Shown here: in pieces, positions 18,624 to 26,685 of the stretch
Layout of the letters: each line of letters starts with the position of its first letter
How positions within the stretch are numbered: the first letter of the stretch is position 1
Assembly (NCBI GenBank): GCA_905234535.1
Contig: CAJOII010000011.1
Location: 1-33,237, forward strand
Direction: 5' to 3'
Length of the DNA stretch: 33,237 nucleotides
Origin: an uncultured Ruminococcus sp.
GTDB taxonomy: Bacteria; Bacillota; Clostridia; Oscillospirales; Acutalibacteraceae
Notes under the pieces: generated by a model
Told to the model about the DNA's origin: nothing
What the model saw: the letters and a program-made list of their open reading frames with translations, nothing else
Database searches by the model: none
Made by a program: the position numbers and the translations under genes

Positions 18624-18974
18624 TTATGCGTTTTTAGTCTGCTCTACCAAAGCGGTGAAAGCGGCGGGATCCGAAATCGCGATCTCAGAGAGCATCTTGC
18701 GGTTCAGAGTGACGCCCGCTTTCTTTAAGTTGTTCATAAATGTAGAGTAGTTGGTGCCGTTTGCCTTGCAGGCGGCGGAGATACGGGTGATCCAGAGTCT
18801 TCTGAAATCTCTCTTCTTCTGCTTTCTGCCGATATAAGCGTAGTTGCCGGACTTCATAACGGCCTGTTTGGCCATCTTGAAGTGCTTTGACTTAGCGCCG
18901 TAATAGCCCTTCGCGAGCTTTAATACTTTCTTTCTTCTTTTGCGAGTCATCATCGCGCCTTTAATGCGTGCCAT
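18624..18974 (-). CDS. rplT: 50S ribosomal protein L20
   Basis: This 116-residue basic protein begins [26 protein letters not shown] and has [28 protein letters not shown], the conserved bL20 core that binds 23S rRNA early in 50S assembly. In Firmicutes, L20 represses its own infC operon through the leader RNA, which fits the attenuator-like leader seen upstream of infC. GGAGG precedes ATG 18974. It is the third gene of infC-rpmI-rplT and is followed directly by a terminator. Confidence 0.98.
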   Translation of the reverse strand: MARIKGAMMTRKRRKKVLKLAKGYYGAKSKHFKMAKQAVMKSGNYAYIGRKQKKRDFRRLWITRISAACKANGTNYSTFMNNLKKAGVTLNRKMLSEIAISDPAAFTALVEQTKNA

Positions 18975-19009
18975 TATATCTTACCTCCGTTAAAAAAGTT
19001 AGTAATCGA

Positions 19010-19207
19010 TTATTTGTAAGGGATTAAGCGCTTGATCTGAGCGACATTGGTCTTATCAGCGACGGTGGTCTTTCTCAGGCCTCTCTTACGCTTGGTGTTC
19101 TTCTTGTTCAGGATGTGGCTCTTATACGCATGAGCGCGGATCGGCTTACCGTTTTTAGAGAGCTTGAAGCGTTTTTTCGCTCCGCTGTGTGTTTTGATCT
19201 TAGGCAT
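19010..19207 (-). CDS. rpmI: 50S ribosomal protein L35
   Basis: This 65-residue very basic protein [20 protein letters not shown]... with [17 protein letters not shown] is a clear bL35. A strong AAAGGAGG ribosome site precedes ATG 19207. It lies between infC and rplT with gaps of 20 and 35 bases, the universal order of this operon. Nothing unusual is seen. Confidence 0.98.
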   Translation of the reverse strand: MPKIKTHSGAKKRFKLSKNGKPIRAHAYKSHILNKKNTKRKRGLRKTTVADKTNVAQIKRLIPYK

Positions 19208-19227
19208 ATTAAAAATCCTCCTTTAAA

Positions 19228-19746
19228 TTACTTCGTGGGTTTGGGTGCTAAAAACATCAACATCTGACGACCTTCGAGCTTGGCGGGACGCTCGATATTC
19301 GCAACTTCCGCGCAGGCGTCCGAGAACTTCTTCATCGTCTCATAGCCGTACTCGCTGTGTCCCATCTCGCGGCCTCTGAATCGGATCGAAACCTTGACCT
19401 TATCGCCGTGAGCGAAAAACTTCAAAGCGTTCTTGAGCTTGGTGTTGAAGTCGTGGGTGTCGATATTGAGAGACAGTTTGATCTCTTTGACCTCGACGGT
19501 ATGCTGGTTCTTTCTCTGCTCCTTCTCGCGCTTCGCCTGCTCAAAGCGATACTTGCCGTAATCCATGATCTTGCATACGGGCGGGGCGGCTTTGGGAGCG
19601 ATCTTAACCAAGTCAAGATTCTTTTCGTCTGCGATTCTCTGGGCGTCGGCAGCGGACATAATCCCGAGCTGGGCTCCGTCAGCTCCGATCACACGCAGCT
19701 CTTTGTCGCGTATTTCTTCGTTGATCTGAAGTTCTTGTTTGCTGAT
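19228..19746 (-). CDS. infC: Translation initiation factor IF-3 (AUC start)
   Basis: This 172-residue IF-3 binds the 30S subunit and discriminates against non-canonical start codons. The N-domain (SKQELQINEEIRDKELRVIG, then GADGAQLGIMSAADAQRIA), the central linker DYGKYRFEQAKREKEQRKN and the C-domain (VRFRGRE-like IRFRGREMGHSEYG) are intact. No ATG fits. A TTG at 19761 would place the GGAGGTG ribosome site inside the gene, whereas ATC at 19746 lies 8 bases after GGAGG and gives the standard IF-3 N-terminus. A rare AUU/AUC start is a known autoregulatory feature of infC, so I choose ATC. Confidence 0.95.
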   Translation of the reverse strand: MSKQELQINEEIRDKELRVIGADGAQLGIMSAADAQRIADEKNLDLVKIAPKAAPPVCKIMDYGKYRFEQAKREKEQRKNQHTVEVKEIKLSLNIDTHDFNTKLKNALKFFAHGDKVKVSIRFRGREMGHSEYGYETMKKFSDACAEVANIERPAKLEGRQMLMFLAPKPTK

Positions 19747-19894
19747 GTTCGGCACCTCCAAAAATTTGTCAAAACAAAAGCGGACAGAAGTTTCCGTCCG
19801 CGCGCAATACCGGTCATAGCTATACTATGTCGATGTATTGACCCGTGCAGACGATACCCCACAGGTGAAAGCTCCTGCTTTGCTTTATTGTTCG
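19747..19894 (-). promoter_or_regulatory. infC leader with attenuator (L20-leader-like)
   Basis: About 148 nt lie between the predicted transcription start and infC. The segment contains GC-rich structured sequence and ends in a terminator hairpin (19771-19801) before the ribosome site. Firmicutes infC leaders are known to be controlled by L20 via premature termination; assignment to that class is by position and layout, not by a covariance match. Confidence 0.7.
19771..19801 (-). terminator. Attenuator terminator in the infC leader
   Basis: GCGGACGGAA and TTCTGTCCGC pair over 10 positions with one G-U around two loop bases, followed on the minus strand by TTTTGTTTTG. It lies 24 bases before the infC start codon, in the position of a regulated terminator. 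Confidence 0.85.
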
Positions 19895-19900
19895 GTGAAT

Positions 19901-19929
19901 ATTATAATATCATTTATATTGATTGTCAA
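19901..19929 (-). promoter_or_regulatory. Promoter of infC-rpmI-rplT
   Basis: TTGACA (19924-19929), a 17-base spacer and TATAAT (19901-19906) match the vegetative consensus exactly. The expected start is near 19894. Confidence 0.92.
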
Positions 19930-20020
19930 GAATTATTTTTAAAATTTTTGTGTTAATATATTAGTAATTAAACAAAGACTGTCTTGTTCTGATCGGAAAA
20001 TGTCACAAGGAGATTTTATT

Positions 20021-21007
20021 TTGCAGTATTTTTACAGTCAAAAACAATTTGAAGAATATCAGTACCGGCAGGCTCTGAGAAAAGACACGAACGCGGTAGG
20101 GCTGCTGCTGATCCTGTTCTTTGGGACAGAGATCCTCTTCTCGATCGTTGTCGCGATCGTGGAGATCTTCTCCGGAGCAAATACGACAGAAATCCTCTCA
20201 TCGGCGTTTGAACTGATGATGTTTAACGGCGTGTTCTCACTTGTCACCTTCTTCTTGGTTGGCATCATCTTCTGCTTAGTCAGAAGAGAGAGCTTTGCGC
20301 GCCTCTTCCCCTTTGAGAAGATCAAGCCGTCAACGCTTTTCATGTTAGTCATCATCGGTCTTGCGCTTTCGCTTTTATCTAACTATGTCGCGGACGCGGT
20401 CTCGCATATGTTCTCGATGTTCGGTTTTGAAAGCAGCTACACGGGCTCTGTTGAGACCGATGAGAGAACCAGTATCTTCATCTCCTATCTGACGGTCGCG
20501 GTCATCCCGGCGTTTGCGGAGGAGTTCGCCTTCAGAGGTATCGTGATGGGGATTCTGCGCCGGCACTCGGACGCTCTGGCTCTGATCGTCTCGGCAGCAA
20601 TCTTCGGCATCATGCACGGCAATATCATCCAGATCCCGTTCGCGTTCTGCGGGGGGCTTGTCTTCGGCTTCATGGTGATCAAGACCAACTCACTTTTACC
20701 GGGGATCCTGATCCATTTCTTAAACAATGCGATCGCCACCACCTGTGATCTCCTGACAGAAGTGCCGGGAATCACCGATGATATGGTAAATATCGGATTC
20801 TCCTTACTCATCCTGATCCTGATCGTTCTATCCGCAATATTCCTTTTCAGAATTATAAAAAACGATAAAAACTTCTTTAGCTTCACCGATTCCGATAAGA
20901 TGCTCCCCTTCAGAGAGAAGATGAAGATCACCTGCTCCTCCCCCACGCTGATCGTCTATACAGCGCTGATGGCAGTCTACACCGTCTTTGCGGAGACGAT
21001 GACATGA
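20021..21007 (+). CDS. CPBP family intramembrane glutamic endopeptidase
   Basis: This roughly 328-residue polytopic membrane protein has the CPBP/Abi motifs: AEEFAFRGIVMGILRR (the EExxxR pair), FGIMHGN (second motif with the catalytic-site His) and HFLNNAIAT (third motif). Eight or so hydrophobic segments flank them, and a hydrophilic KNDKNFFSFTDSDK stretch precedes a last membrane segment. Family members process prenylated or other membrane substrates or act in bacteriocin immunity; the role here is unknown. TTG at 20021 is preferred because AAGGAG lies 8 bases before it; ATG 20000 is in frame but would contain that site. Its stop overlaps tadA. Confidence 0.9.
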   Translation: MQYFYSQKQFEEYQYRQALRKDTNAVGLLLILFFGTEILFSIVVAIVEIFSGANTTEILSSAFELMMFNGVFSLVTFFLVGIIFCLVRRESFARLFPFEKIKPSTLFMLVIIGLALSLLSNYVADAVSHMFSMFGFESSYTGSVETDERTSIFISYLTVAVIPAFAEEFAFRGIVMGILRRHSDALALIVSAAIFGIMHGNIIQIPFAFCGGLVFGFMVIKTNSLLPGILIHFLNNAIATTCDLLTEVPGITDDMVNIGFSLLILILIVLSAIFLFRIIKNDKNFFSFTDSDKMLPFREKMKITCSSPTLIVYTALMAVYTVFAETMT

Positions 21008-21444
21008 ACACAGAGTATATGAAGCGGGCGCTCGAGCTCGCAGAGATCGCCTTCTCTGAGGGTGAGGTGCCGGTGGGCGCGGTGATCGTCAAGGACGGCA
21101 AGATCATCGCCGAGGGCAGAAACCGTCGCGAACAGAAGAAAAACGCTCTGTGCCACGCGGAGATCGAAGCGATCGGGAACGCGTGTGAGACGCTTCACGG
21201 ATGGCGGCTCGTCGGCTGTGAGCTGTATGTCACCTTAGAGCCCTGTCCGATGTGCGCGGGCGCGATCGTCAACGCGCGAGTTCCGAAGGTGTACTTCGGC
21301 GCCTATGACCTGAAGAACGGCTGCTGCGGCTCGGTTGTGGATGTATTTTCTTTTAAAGAATCATTTAGGCCCGAATGTCAGGGCGGCATCATGGAAGATG
21401 AATGCACCGAACTGCTCAAAAAATTCTTCAGAAGACTACGATAA
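21004..21444 (+). CDS. tadA: tRNA-specific adenosine deaminase
   Basis: This 146-residue zinc-dependent deaminase converts A34 to inosine in tRNA-Arg(ACG). The catalytic HAE is at 51-53 and PCPMC at 80-84, which supply the zinc ligands and the proton-shuttling Glu. VPVGAVIVKDGKIIAEGRNRREQ and VYFGAYDLKNGCCGS agree with TadA rather than a free cytidine deaminase. The ATG overlaps the CPBP stop (ATGA), so its translation is coupled to the protease gene. A bidirectional terminator follows. Confidence 0.96.
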   Translation: MNTEYMKRALELAEIAFSEGEVPVGAVIVKDGKIIAEGRNRREQKKNALCHAEIEAIGNACETLHGWRLVGCELYVTLEPCPMCAGAIVNARVPKVYFGAYDLKNGCCGSVVDVFSFKESFRPECQGGIMEDECTELLKKFFRRLR

Positions 21445-21448
21445 AATC

Positions 21449-21474
21449 AAACTCCCGAAATCTTTCGGGAGTTT
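21449..21474. terminator. Bidirectional terminator between tadA and PLP lyase gene
   Basis: AAACTCCCGAAA and TTTCGGGAGTTT form a 12-bp stem around TC, with T-rich sequence following on each strand. It lies between convergent genes and can end both transcripts. Confidence 0.85.
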
Positions 21475-21517
21475 ATTCATTTCATCCTAAGATTCGGCAA
21501 ATCGAAGGCTCCTTGCC

Positions 21518-22786
21518 CTACAGATCATTCCTCATCACTTCCTGCGCCGCGAGCATGACGCTGACCTTGGATGTATTGAACGAAAGGCCGCCCTGCAGAT
21601 AGACCGCGTAGGGTTCTCTTAAGGGACCGTCAGCGGAGATCTCGATCGACGAGCCCAAGGTGAACGCGCCCGCCGCCATAATCACATCGCTATCGTATCC
21701 GGGCATCGGCGCCGGGGTGGGAGAAACAAAAGAGTCGATCGGTGATCCTGCCTGAATCCCCCGACAGAAAGCGCACATCTTCTCCTCTGAGCCTAAGGTA
21801 ATGACATCGATGATATCGCCGCGTGCGGTACGATAGTCCGGCTCGACCGAGAAGCCCAAAAGCTCAAACAGAGCGGAGGCGAACACCGCGGTCTTGACCG
21901 CTTCGATCGCCGCTATGGGAGCGTTAAACGCGCCCATGTACATCTCTCGAAGCACATTTAGAGTACACCCGAGCTCTCTGCCGGTTCCGGGAGTCGTCAG
22001 GCGGTAGGAGCAGAGCTCGACAAGATCCGCTCTGCCCGCGATATAGCCGCCTGTAGGCGCGATACCGCCGCCGGGGTTCTTGATCATCGAGCCCGCCATG
22101 ATATCCACGCCGAGCGAGAGCGGGGACTCCCACTCGACAAACTCGCCGTAACAGTTATCGAGCATGATGATCGTGTCCCGATCATATTCTCTGACCGCGT
22201 CTACGATCGCCTTGATCTCGCTGTTTCTCAGCGAAGGACGCAGCGCGTAGCCCTTGGAGCGCTGGATATAGACCATCTTCGGATGCTTTTCTCTGACCGC
22301 CTCTTTGATCGCGTCGAAATCAACGGTACCGTCATCTTTGAGCGAGACCTCGCTGTATGTAACGCCGAAATCTTTGAGAGAGCCCATCCCGCTCGCTTTG
22401 GTGATCCCGATCACCGGCTGGATGGTATCGTACGGGGTGCCGGTGACACAGAGCATCAGATCATTCGGGCGCAGCATCCCGAAGAGCGCTACGGTCAGCG
22501 TATGGGTACCGCTGACAAAGTTGTGTCTTGCGATCGCGTCCTCTGCGTCAAACACATCGGCGTAGATCATATCGAGCGTATCTCTTCCGCGGTCATCATA
22601 GCCGTAGCCGGTAGAGCCCGAGAACATCGCCTCACTGACATGGTACTTCTGGAACGCCTTGAGCATCTTCTGCTGCTGGTATTCTTTGATTTTTTCAAGC
22701 TCAGAGAAGTGCTCAGAGCACATGGACAGCGCCTCTTGTGACGCGTTTAAAATTTTCTCATCGATTGCAAACAAATGATTCTTCAT
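21518..22786 (-). CDS. PLP-dependent methionine gamma-lyase family protein (aluminium resistance type)
   Basis: This 422-residue fold-type I PLP enzyme belongs to the Firmicutes family annotated as aluminium resistance or cystathionine beta-lyase-like protein. The likely PLP lysine is K236 in MAGSMIKNPGGG. FSGSTGYGYDDRGRDTLD, RHNFVSGTHTL, TGTPYDTIQPVIG and IMLDNCYGEFVE are conserved family segments. The substrate is not established. It is the third gene of murD-GNAT-lyase; its ATG overlaps the GNAT stop. The 3' end around the TAG stop shares CCTTGCCCTACAG with DNA near 33.0 kb. Confidence 0.92.
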   Translation of the reverse strand: MKNHLFAIDEKILNASQEALSMCSEHFSELEKIKEYQQQKMLKAFQKYHVSEAMFSGSTGYGYDDRGRDTLDMIYADVFDAEDAIARHNFVSGTHTLTVALFGMLRPNDLMLCVTGTPYDTIQPVIGITKASGMGSLKDFGVTYSEVSLKDDGTVDFDAIKEAVREKHPKMVYIQRSKGYALRPSLRNSEIKAIVDAVREYDRDTIIMLDNCYGEFVEWESPLSLGVDIMAGSMIKNPGGGIAPTGGYIAGRADLVELCSYRLTTPGTGRELGCTLNVLREMYMGAFNAPIAAIEAVKTAVFASALFELLGFSVEPDYRTARGDIIDVITLGSEEKMCAFCRGIQAGSPIDSFVSPTPAPMPGYDSDVIMAAGAFTLGSSIEISADGPLREPYAVYLQGGLSFNTSKVSVMLAAQEVMRNDL

Positions 22787-23541
22787 ACTTTCCTCTGCTG
22801 TAAAAACGCTTCTATAAAGCGATATTTTCTGACAAAGCCCGACTTCTCATAGAAGCGGGTATTCTTTTCACTCAGGCTGAAAACATAGACCTTTCTCTCT
22901 TGAGAGAACCTCTCTCCCATCGTCTTCACCACTGCGCGCGAATAGCCGCGCTTACGATACTCGGGGCGGGTCGCGACCGCGCCTAAAATCACCGCGTCTT
23001 CGCTCTCTGCGACAGTCACGGCGCAGGAGGCCAAAGCGCCGTCCTCCCTGACGCCGCAAAGCGCGCATTTGCCGCGGTTCTTCCGATAAGTCACATCGGA
23101 GAGAAACGAGAGATAATCGGGCACAGAGAAGCTCTCTGACGCGCAGCTTTGAAGCACCTCATAGATCTCTTTTATCGGCGGTTCTTCCACGGATATAAGA
23201 GGCGCCTCATCGGTCGTATGATACTGTAAGACATCACCGCTTAATTCTTTTATAGAATTAACATTTGATAAGAACCGCTCGTCATACATCAAAGAGACAC
23301 ATCCCAAAAAATCGACAAAGCTCTCGATCTCTTCGATATCGGAATCCGCTGTCAGAAAGAGCGTCATCCTGCCGTCAAAATCCGAGAGATAGGACACCGC
23401 CCTTCCCCCCGCGTACTGCGCGTAATATCTGACAAAACCGACATCATCCCGATAACATAAAGCGAGCGATAGTATCCTCGTCAAAAACGGATCAGCTCCA
23501 TGGATATCGGAGAAAAAATCTGCCGGGATCTCTCTGATCAT
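22783..23541 (-). CDS. GNAT family N-acetyltransferase
   Basis: This 252-residue protein has a C-terminal GNAT domain with acetyl-CoA motif LGAVATRPEYRKRGYSRAVV and VYVFSLSEKNTRFYEKSGF near the end. The N-terminal half (about 1-110) is less conserved and probably a degenerate GNAT-like lobe, as in other two-lobed acetyltransferases. I do not recognise a specific substrate. Both ends overlap neighbours as ATGA (murD upstream, PLP lyase downstream), so it is tightly coupled to both. Confidence 0.85.
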   Translation of the reverse strand: MIREIPADFFSDIHGADPFLTRILSLALCYRDDVGFVRYYAQYAGGRAVSYLSDFDGRMTLFLTADSDIEEIESFVDFLGCVSLMYDERFLSNVNSIKELSGDVLQYHTTDEAPLISVEEPPIKEIYEVLQSCASESFSVPDYLSFLSDVTYRKNRGKCALCGVREDGALASCAVTVAESEDAVILGAVATRPEYRKRGYSRAVVKTMGERFSQERKVYVFSLSEKNTRFYEKSGFVRKYRFIEAFLQQRKV

Positions 23542-24926
23542 AGGGCGTTTACAAGACGCTTGAAGTCTTTGCCGCGCGCGTCAAAATCCTTGTACAGATC
23601 AAAGCTCGCGGACGCGGGAGACATCGAGACGATATCGCCCGATTCAGCGTGTTCTCTCGCCTTATCTACCGCCTGAGCCATATTCTCCACGCGGATGATC
23701 ACGGGGTTATTCTCGCTGTAGAACGCGGATTTTCTGACAGCGGTGTCGATCTTCTCGGCAGTCGCACCCATCAGGATCAGCACCTTGACCTTTCTGCAGA
23801 TGACATCGCCCAAGGAGGTATAGTCGAGATGCTTGTCGTAGCCTCCGGCGATCAGGATGATCTTGAAGTCGTAGAGCGAGAGAGTACCCGAAGCGGTGCG
23901 CGTCGGAGAGGAGGCGATCGAGTCGTTGTAGTATTTGACACCGTCCAACTCTCTGACGAACTCCGCGCGGTGCTCAACACCGGAGAAGGTCTTCGCGACA
24001 GATACCATCTTCTCTTTCTCCACCGCGCCCCATACGGCGCAGATCGCGGTCATATAGTTCTCGACATTGTGCATCCCCGGAATCAGGATATCGCGGATAT
24101 CCATGATGGGATAATGTGTGCCGTGATCGTTATAGATAATGGTATCGTTCTCAAGGAAGCAGCCGTTTGAGACCTTCTCTCTGCGGGAGAACAGGACAAG
24201 CTCTCCCTGAACATTCTCAGAGAAGCTCTTTGTAATCGCGTTGTCAAAATTCAACACCGCTTTGGAACCCTTCTCCTGATAGAGAAGGATATTTCTCTTC
24301 GCGTCGATGTACTCATCCATATCCTTGTGGATATCGAGGTGATTCGGCTCGAGATTCGTTACCACCGCAACATCGGGGCTCTGCTTCATCGAGATCAGCT
24401 GGAAAGACGACAGCTCTACCACGCAGACATCGCTGCCCTTGATAGTTTCGATCTCGGGAAGCAGCGGCTTTCCGATATTGCCGCCGATATGTACCGTGTA
24501 GCCTTGCGCCTTAAGCATCTCGCTGATGACGGTGGTGGTCGTGGTCTTGCCGTCGGAGCCGGTCACGGCGTAGATCTTGCACGGACAGATGTCGAAGAAG
24601 ATCTCCATCTCGGAGAGGATCTCGACCCCATTCTTACGAAGGCGGTTGAGCTCGTCACAAAAGTAGCGCATTCCGGGCGTTCTCAAAGCGATGTCGACAT
24701 CGAGAGCGTCGAGATAGTGCTCACCCAGTGAGAGCGAGGCACCGCCCTCTTTCGCAGTCTTCGCAATCTCCCCGAGCTCTTCTTCCGTTCTCTTGTCGCA
24801 TGCGGTAACCAGGGCGCCGTATTTGGTGAATAGCGGGATCAGCGGCATATGGGAGCGCCCCATACCGATGAGCGCGATCCTCTTGCCCCTGATCGATGAG
24901 AAAAACTGTTCTTTGGTCTGTTTCAT
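23538..24926 (-). CDS. murD: UDP-N-acetylmuramoylalanine--D-glutamate ligase
   Basis: This 462-residue Mur ligase adds D-glutamate to UDP-MurNAc-L-Ala in peptidoglycan synthesis. The ATP-binding motif VTGSDGKTTTTT is at about 121-132, NLEPNHLDIH, MHNVENYMTAICAV and YYNDSIASSPTRT are the Mur family motifs, and IAGGYDKHLDY and SPASASFDLYKDFDARG are in the C-terminal domain. Start 24926 has GGAGG 5 bases before it; an in-frame ATG nine codons upstream lacks a site. It sits outside a dcw cluster, in a unit with a GNAT and a PLP lyase. Confidence 0.96.
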   Translation of the reverse strand: MKQTKEQFFSSIRGKRIALIGMGRSHMPLIPLFTKYGALVTACDKRTEEELGEIAKTAKEGGASLSLGEHYLDALDVDIALRTPGMRYFCDELNRLRKNGVEILSEMEIFFDICPCKIYAVTGSDGKTTTTTVISEMLKAQGYTVHIGGNIGKPLLPEIETIKGSDVCVVELSSFQLISMKQSPDVAVVTNLEPNHLDIHKDMDEYIDAKRNILLYQEKGSKAVLNFDNAITKSFSENVQGELVLFSRREKVSNGCFLENDTIIYNDHGTHYPIMDIRDILIPGMHNVENYMTAICAVWGAVEKEKMVSVAKTFSGVEHRAEFVRELDGVKYYNDSIASSPTRTASGTLSLYDFKIILIAGGYDKHLDYTSLGDVICRKVKVLILMGATAEKIDTAVRKSAFYSENNPVIIRVENMAQAVDKAREHAESGDIVSMSPASASFDLYKDFDARGKDFKRLVNAL

Positions 24927-24961
24927 AGCTTCCTCCGAAACAAATATAGTCATACATAATT

Positions 24962-24989
24962 ATTATAGCAAATTCTGTAAAAAGTGCAA
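24962..24989 (-). promoter_or_regulatory. Promoter of murD-GNAT-PLP lyase
   Basis: TTGCAC (24984-24989), a 16-base spacer ending TTTGC and TATAAT (24962-24967) make a strong promoter with an extended -10 TGn. Start expected near 24955, about 30 bases before murD. Confidence 0.8.
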
Positions 24990-25003
24990 TAGCTAAACCG
25001 TGA

Positions 25004-25990
25004 TTACTCCGATGTGATGATCTCTGAAGCTCTGAGGATCTTTATCAGAAGGGTCAGGATCACGACATAGAACAGCACCCAGATGTTCATGCTCACTATG
25101 GAGAAATAGATCGCAGAGAGCACGATCACGGGACTGATTTTGACGCTGTCGGAGACGATCTTCGGCTCGAGGATCTGACGGACGATGATCGTGATCAGAA
25201 AGAACACGAGGATCGTGATCCCCTGAAGATACTCCCCTCTTAAGAAATACCACACCGCGATGGGCACATATACCGTGCCGGGACCGAGTACCGGCAGCAC
25301 ATCCGCTACCGCGGTGATCAGCGCGAACACCAAGGGATACGGTGTGCCGGTCAAAAAGAAGATGAACACAGCCTCCGCAAAGGTCACTCCGTACAAGATC
25401 ATATATGACCGGATGAATCTTCTCAGTGTCAGATAGCTGTTCTCTGACACCGCTGTGAACTTTTCCCGGTTCTCCTGCGACAGCTTGGATGAAATAAACG
25501 CTTTGATGTCGGCGAGATGATTCAGGAAATATACGGAAAGAACGAAGGTGATGATGACAAAGGTGATCAGCAGCGGCACGATCCTCACGACACTTGTCGC
25601 AACAGACGAAACTCTCTTGAGGGTATCGGATGAGACCGCCATCTGATAGAGATTCTCAAACCAGTCGATCCTGCTCAGATACTCATAGAGCATCTCTTTG
25701 TTGTCGTTCCAGAGTCCGACCGCTTCTCTTATGATCAAATATAATAAGAAGCCTATGATAAAAAGCAGAATCGAGAATAAAAAGAGCGTGATCACCGTCG
25801 CGGAGAACGAAGGCTTGAACCTCAGGCGTTTCTTCATGAAATCATACACCGGCTTCATCACCGCCGCGATGAATACCGCGATCAGAAACGGCAGAAAATA
25901 AAGGATCAGCTTGGTCACGATCCAAAAAATGACCGTATAAATCAAAAACACCTTGATCAAGGGCATATGGCGCTCTATCCGCTCTTTCAT
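25004..25990 (-). CDS. AI-2E family membrane protein (YtvI/TqsA-like)
   Basis: This protein of about 328 residues has roughly seven to eight hydrophobic segments in the AI-2E/PF01594 pattern: paired N-terminal helices, a hydrophilic middle (NREKFTAVSENSYLTLRRFIRSYM), then ADVLPVLGPGTVYVPIAVW and VRQILEPKIVSDSVKISPV. Members include the autoinducer exporter TqsA, Na+/H+ antiporters and the sporulation protein YtvI; size suits YtvI, but the specific role is not decidable. Two consecutive ATGs exist; the second (25990) has the better spacing to GGAGG, the first is 25993. It is transcribed ahead of the murD promoter. Confidence 0.88.
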   Translation of the reverse strand: MKERIERHMPLIKVFLIYTVIFWIVTKLILYFLPFLIAVFIAAVMKPVYDFMKKRLRFKPSFSATVITLFLFSILLFIIGFLLYLIIREAVGLWNDNKEMLYEYLSRIDWFENLYQMAVSSDTLKRVSSVATSVVRIVPLLITFVIITFVLSVYFLNHLADIKAFISSKLSQENREKFTAVSENSYLTLRRFIRSYMILYGVTFAEAVFIFFLTGTPYPLVFALITAVADVLPVLGPGTVYVPIAVWYFLRGEYLQGITILVFFLITIIVRQILEPKIVSDSVKISPVIVLSAIYFSIVSMNIWVLFYVVILTLLIKILRASEIITSE

Positions 25991-26081
25991 CATTTACCTC
26001 CCGACCAAGTGTTCTCCGCTTCGAAAACAAATTCACAGTCATCACTTGACTATGTATTATCAGTATGGTAAATTAGACATA

Positions 26082-26121
26082 AAAAAATTCAAACGGCAGA
26101 GCCGGAAAACTCTGCCGTCTG
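26082..26121 (-). terminator. Terminator of the XRE regulator gene
   Basis: CAGACGGCAGAG and CTCTGCCGTTTG pair over 12 positions, with one G-T, around TTTTCCGG. AATTTTTTT follows on the minus strand, about 40 bases after the XRE stop. The opposite strand has no T run. Confidence 0.88.
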
Positions 26122-26158
26122 AAAAAACAGAAACCAAAATGCTTGGAAAACATCAATT

Positions 26159-26410
26159 TTACTGTGGAGCTCTTCCCAAAAGGAAATCTACGGAAACCTC
26201 TAAGATATCCGCGAGAGCGACAAGCTCTACATCGGTAACGAAACGGATCTGACCCTCGAGCTTCGAAAGACCCGACGCGTTCATGTCCACGCCGTTGACC
26301 TGCAGCTGAGCGAGCAGCTCCTTCTGCTTCATTCCCTTTTTCTTTCTGGCAGCCTCTACACGGGCGCCGACTAAATTACGATCTCCTAACTCTTGCTTGC
26401 GTAATCTCAT
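26159..26410 (-). CDS. Small XRE-type HTH transcriptional regulator
   Basis: This 83-residue protein is a single helix-turn-helix XRE domain: GARVEAARKKKGMKQKELLAQLQ, then VNGVDMNASGLSKLEGQIRFVTDVELVALADILEVSVDFLLG. The recognition-helix region is MNASGLSKLEGQ. There is no effector domain. GGGGAG lies 8 bases before ATG 26410. It is monocistronic with its own promoter and terminator, divergent from pncB across 314 bases. A 12-bp perfect palindrome covers its own -10, which suggests autoregulation. The regulated genes are unknown. Confidence 0.9.
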   Translation of the reverse strand: MRLRKQELGDRNLVGARVEAARKKKGMKQKELLAQLQVNGVDMNASGLSKLEGQIRFVTDVELVALADILEVSVDFLLGRAPQ

Positions 26411-26507
26411 TCTATAATCTCCCCAATACAGTCGTAAATGTCTTGAGTTTTATTCTTTTAGATAATTCTCAACGGAAATTCTTTAAACTCAAAAAGCTGA
26501 TATGACA

Positions 26508-26519
26508 GTATTATAATAC
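26508..26519. promoter_or_regulatory. Perfect 12-bp palindrome on the XRE promoter
   Basis: GTATTATAATAC is self-complementary and covers the -10 hexamer TATAAT of the XRE promoter. It is a plausible operator for the encoded repressor, though an AT-rich palindrome could arise by chance from the -10 sequence. Confidence 0.4.
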
Positions 26520-26538
26520 GATATTCGAAAAAAAACAA
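26510..26538 (-). promoter_or_regulatory. Promoter of the XRE regulator
   Basis: TTGTTT (26533-26538), a 17-base spacer and TATAAT (26510-26515). The predicted leader is about 93 nt. The rest of the 26411-26724 gap is AT-rich and holds only this and the pncB promoter. Confidence 0.75.
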
Positions 26539-26656
26539 GTCTTTTTTGTAAGAATTTTTAAATTTTTGAAACTTTTTTATCAATTTTGTTACAAACACTT
26601 AACTTTTTGTATCCGAAATGTAGTGCTTTTTGTAAATTATTATGTTACAATAGTTG

Positions 26657-26685
26657 TTGACAAATATAGGAACACAATATATAGT
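26657..26685 (+). promoter_or_regulatory. Promoter of pncB with overlapping palindrome
   Basis: TTGACA (26657-26662), 17-base spacer, TATAGT (26680-26685). The -10 lies in ACACAATATATAGTGT (26672-26687), a palindrome with one mismatched pair that may be an operator. Start is expected at about 26692. Confidence 0.8.
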
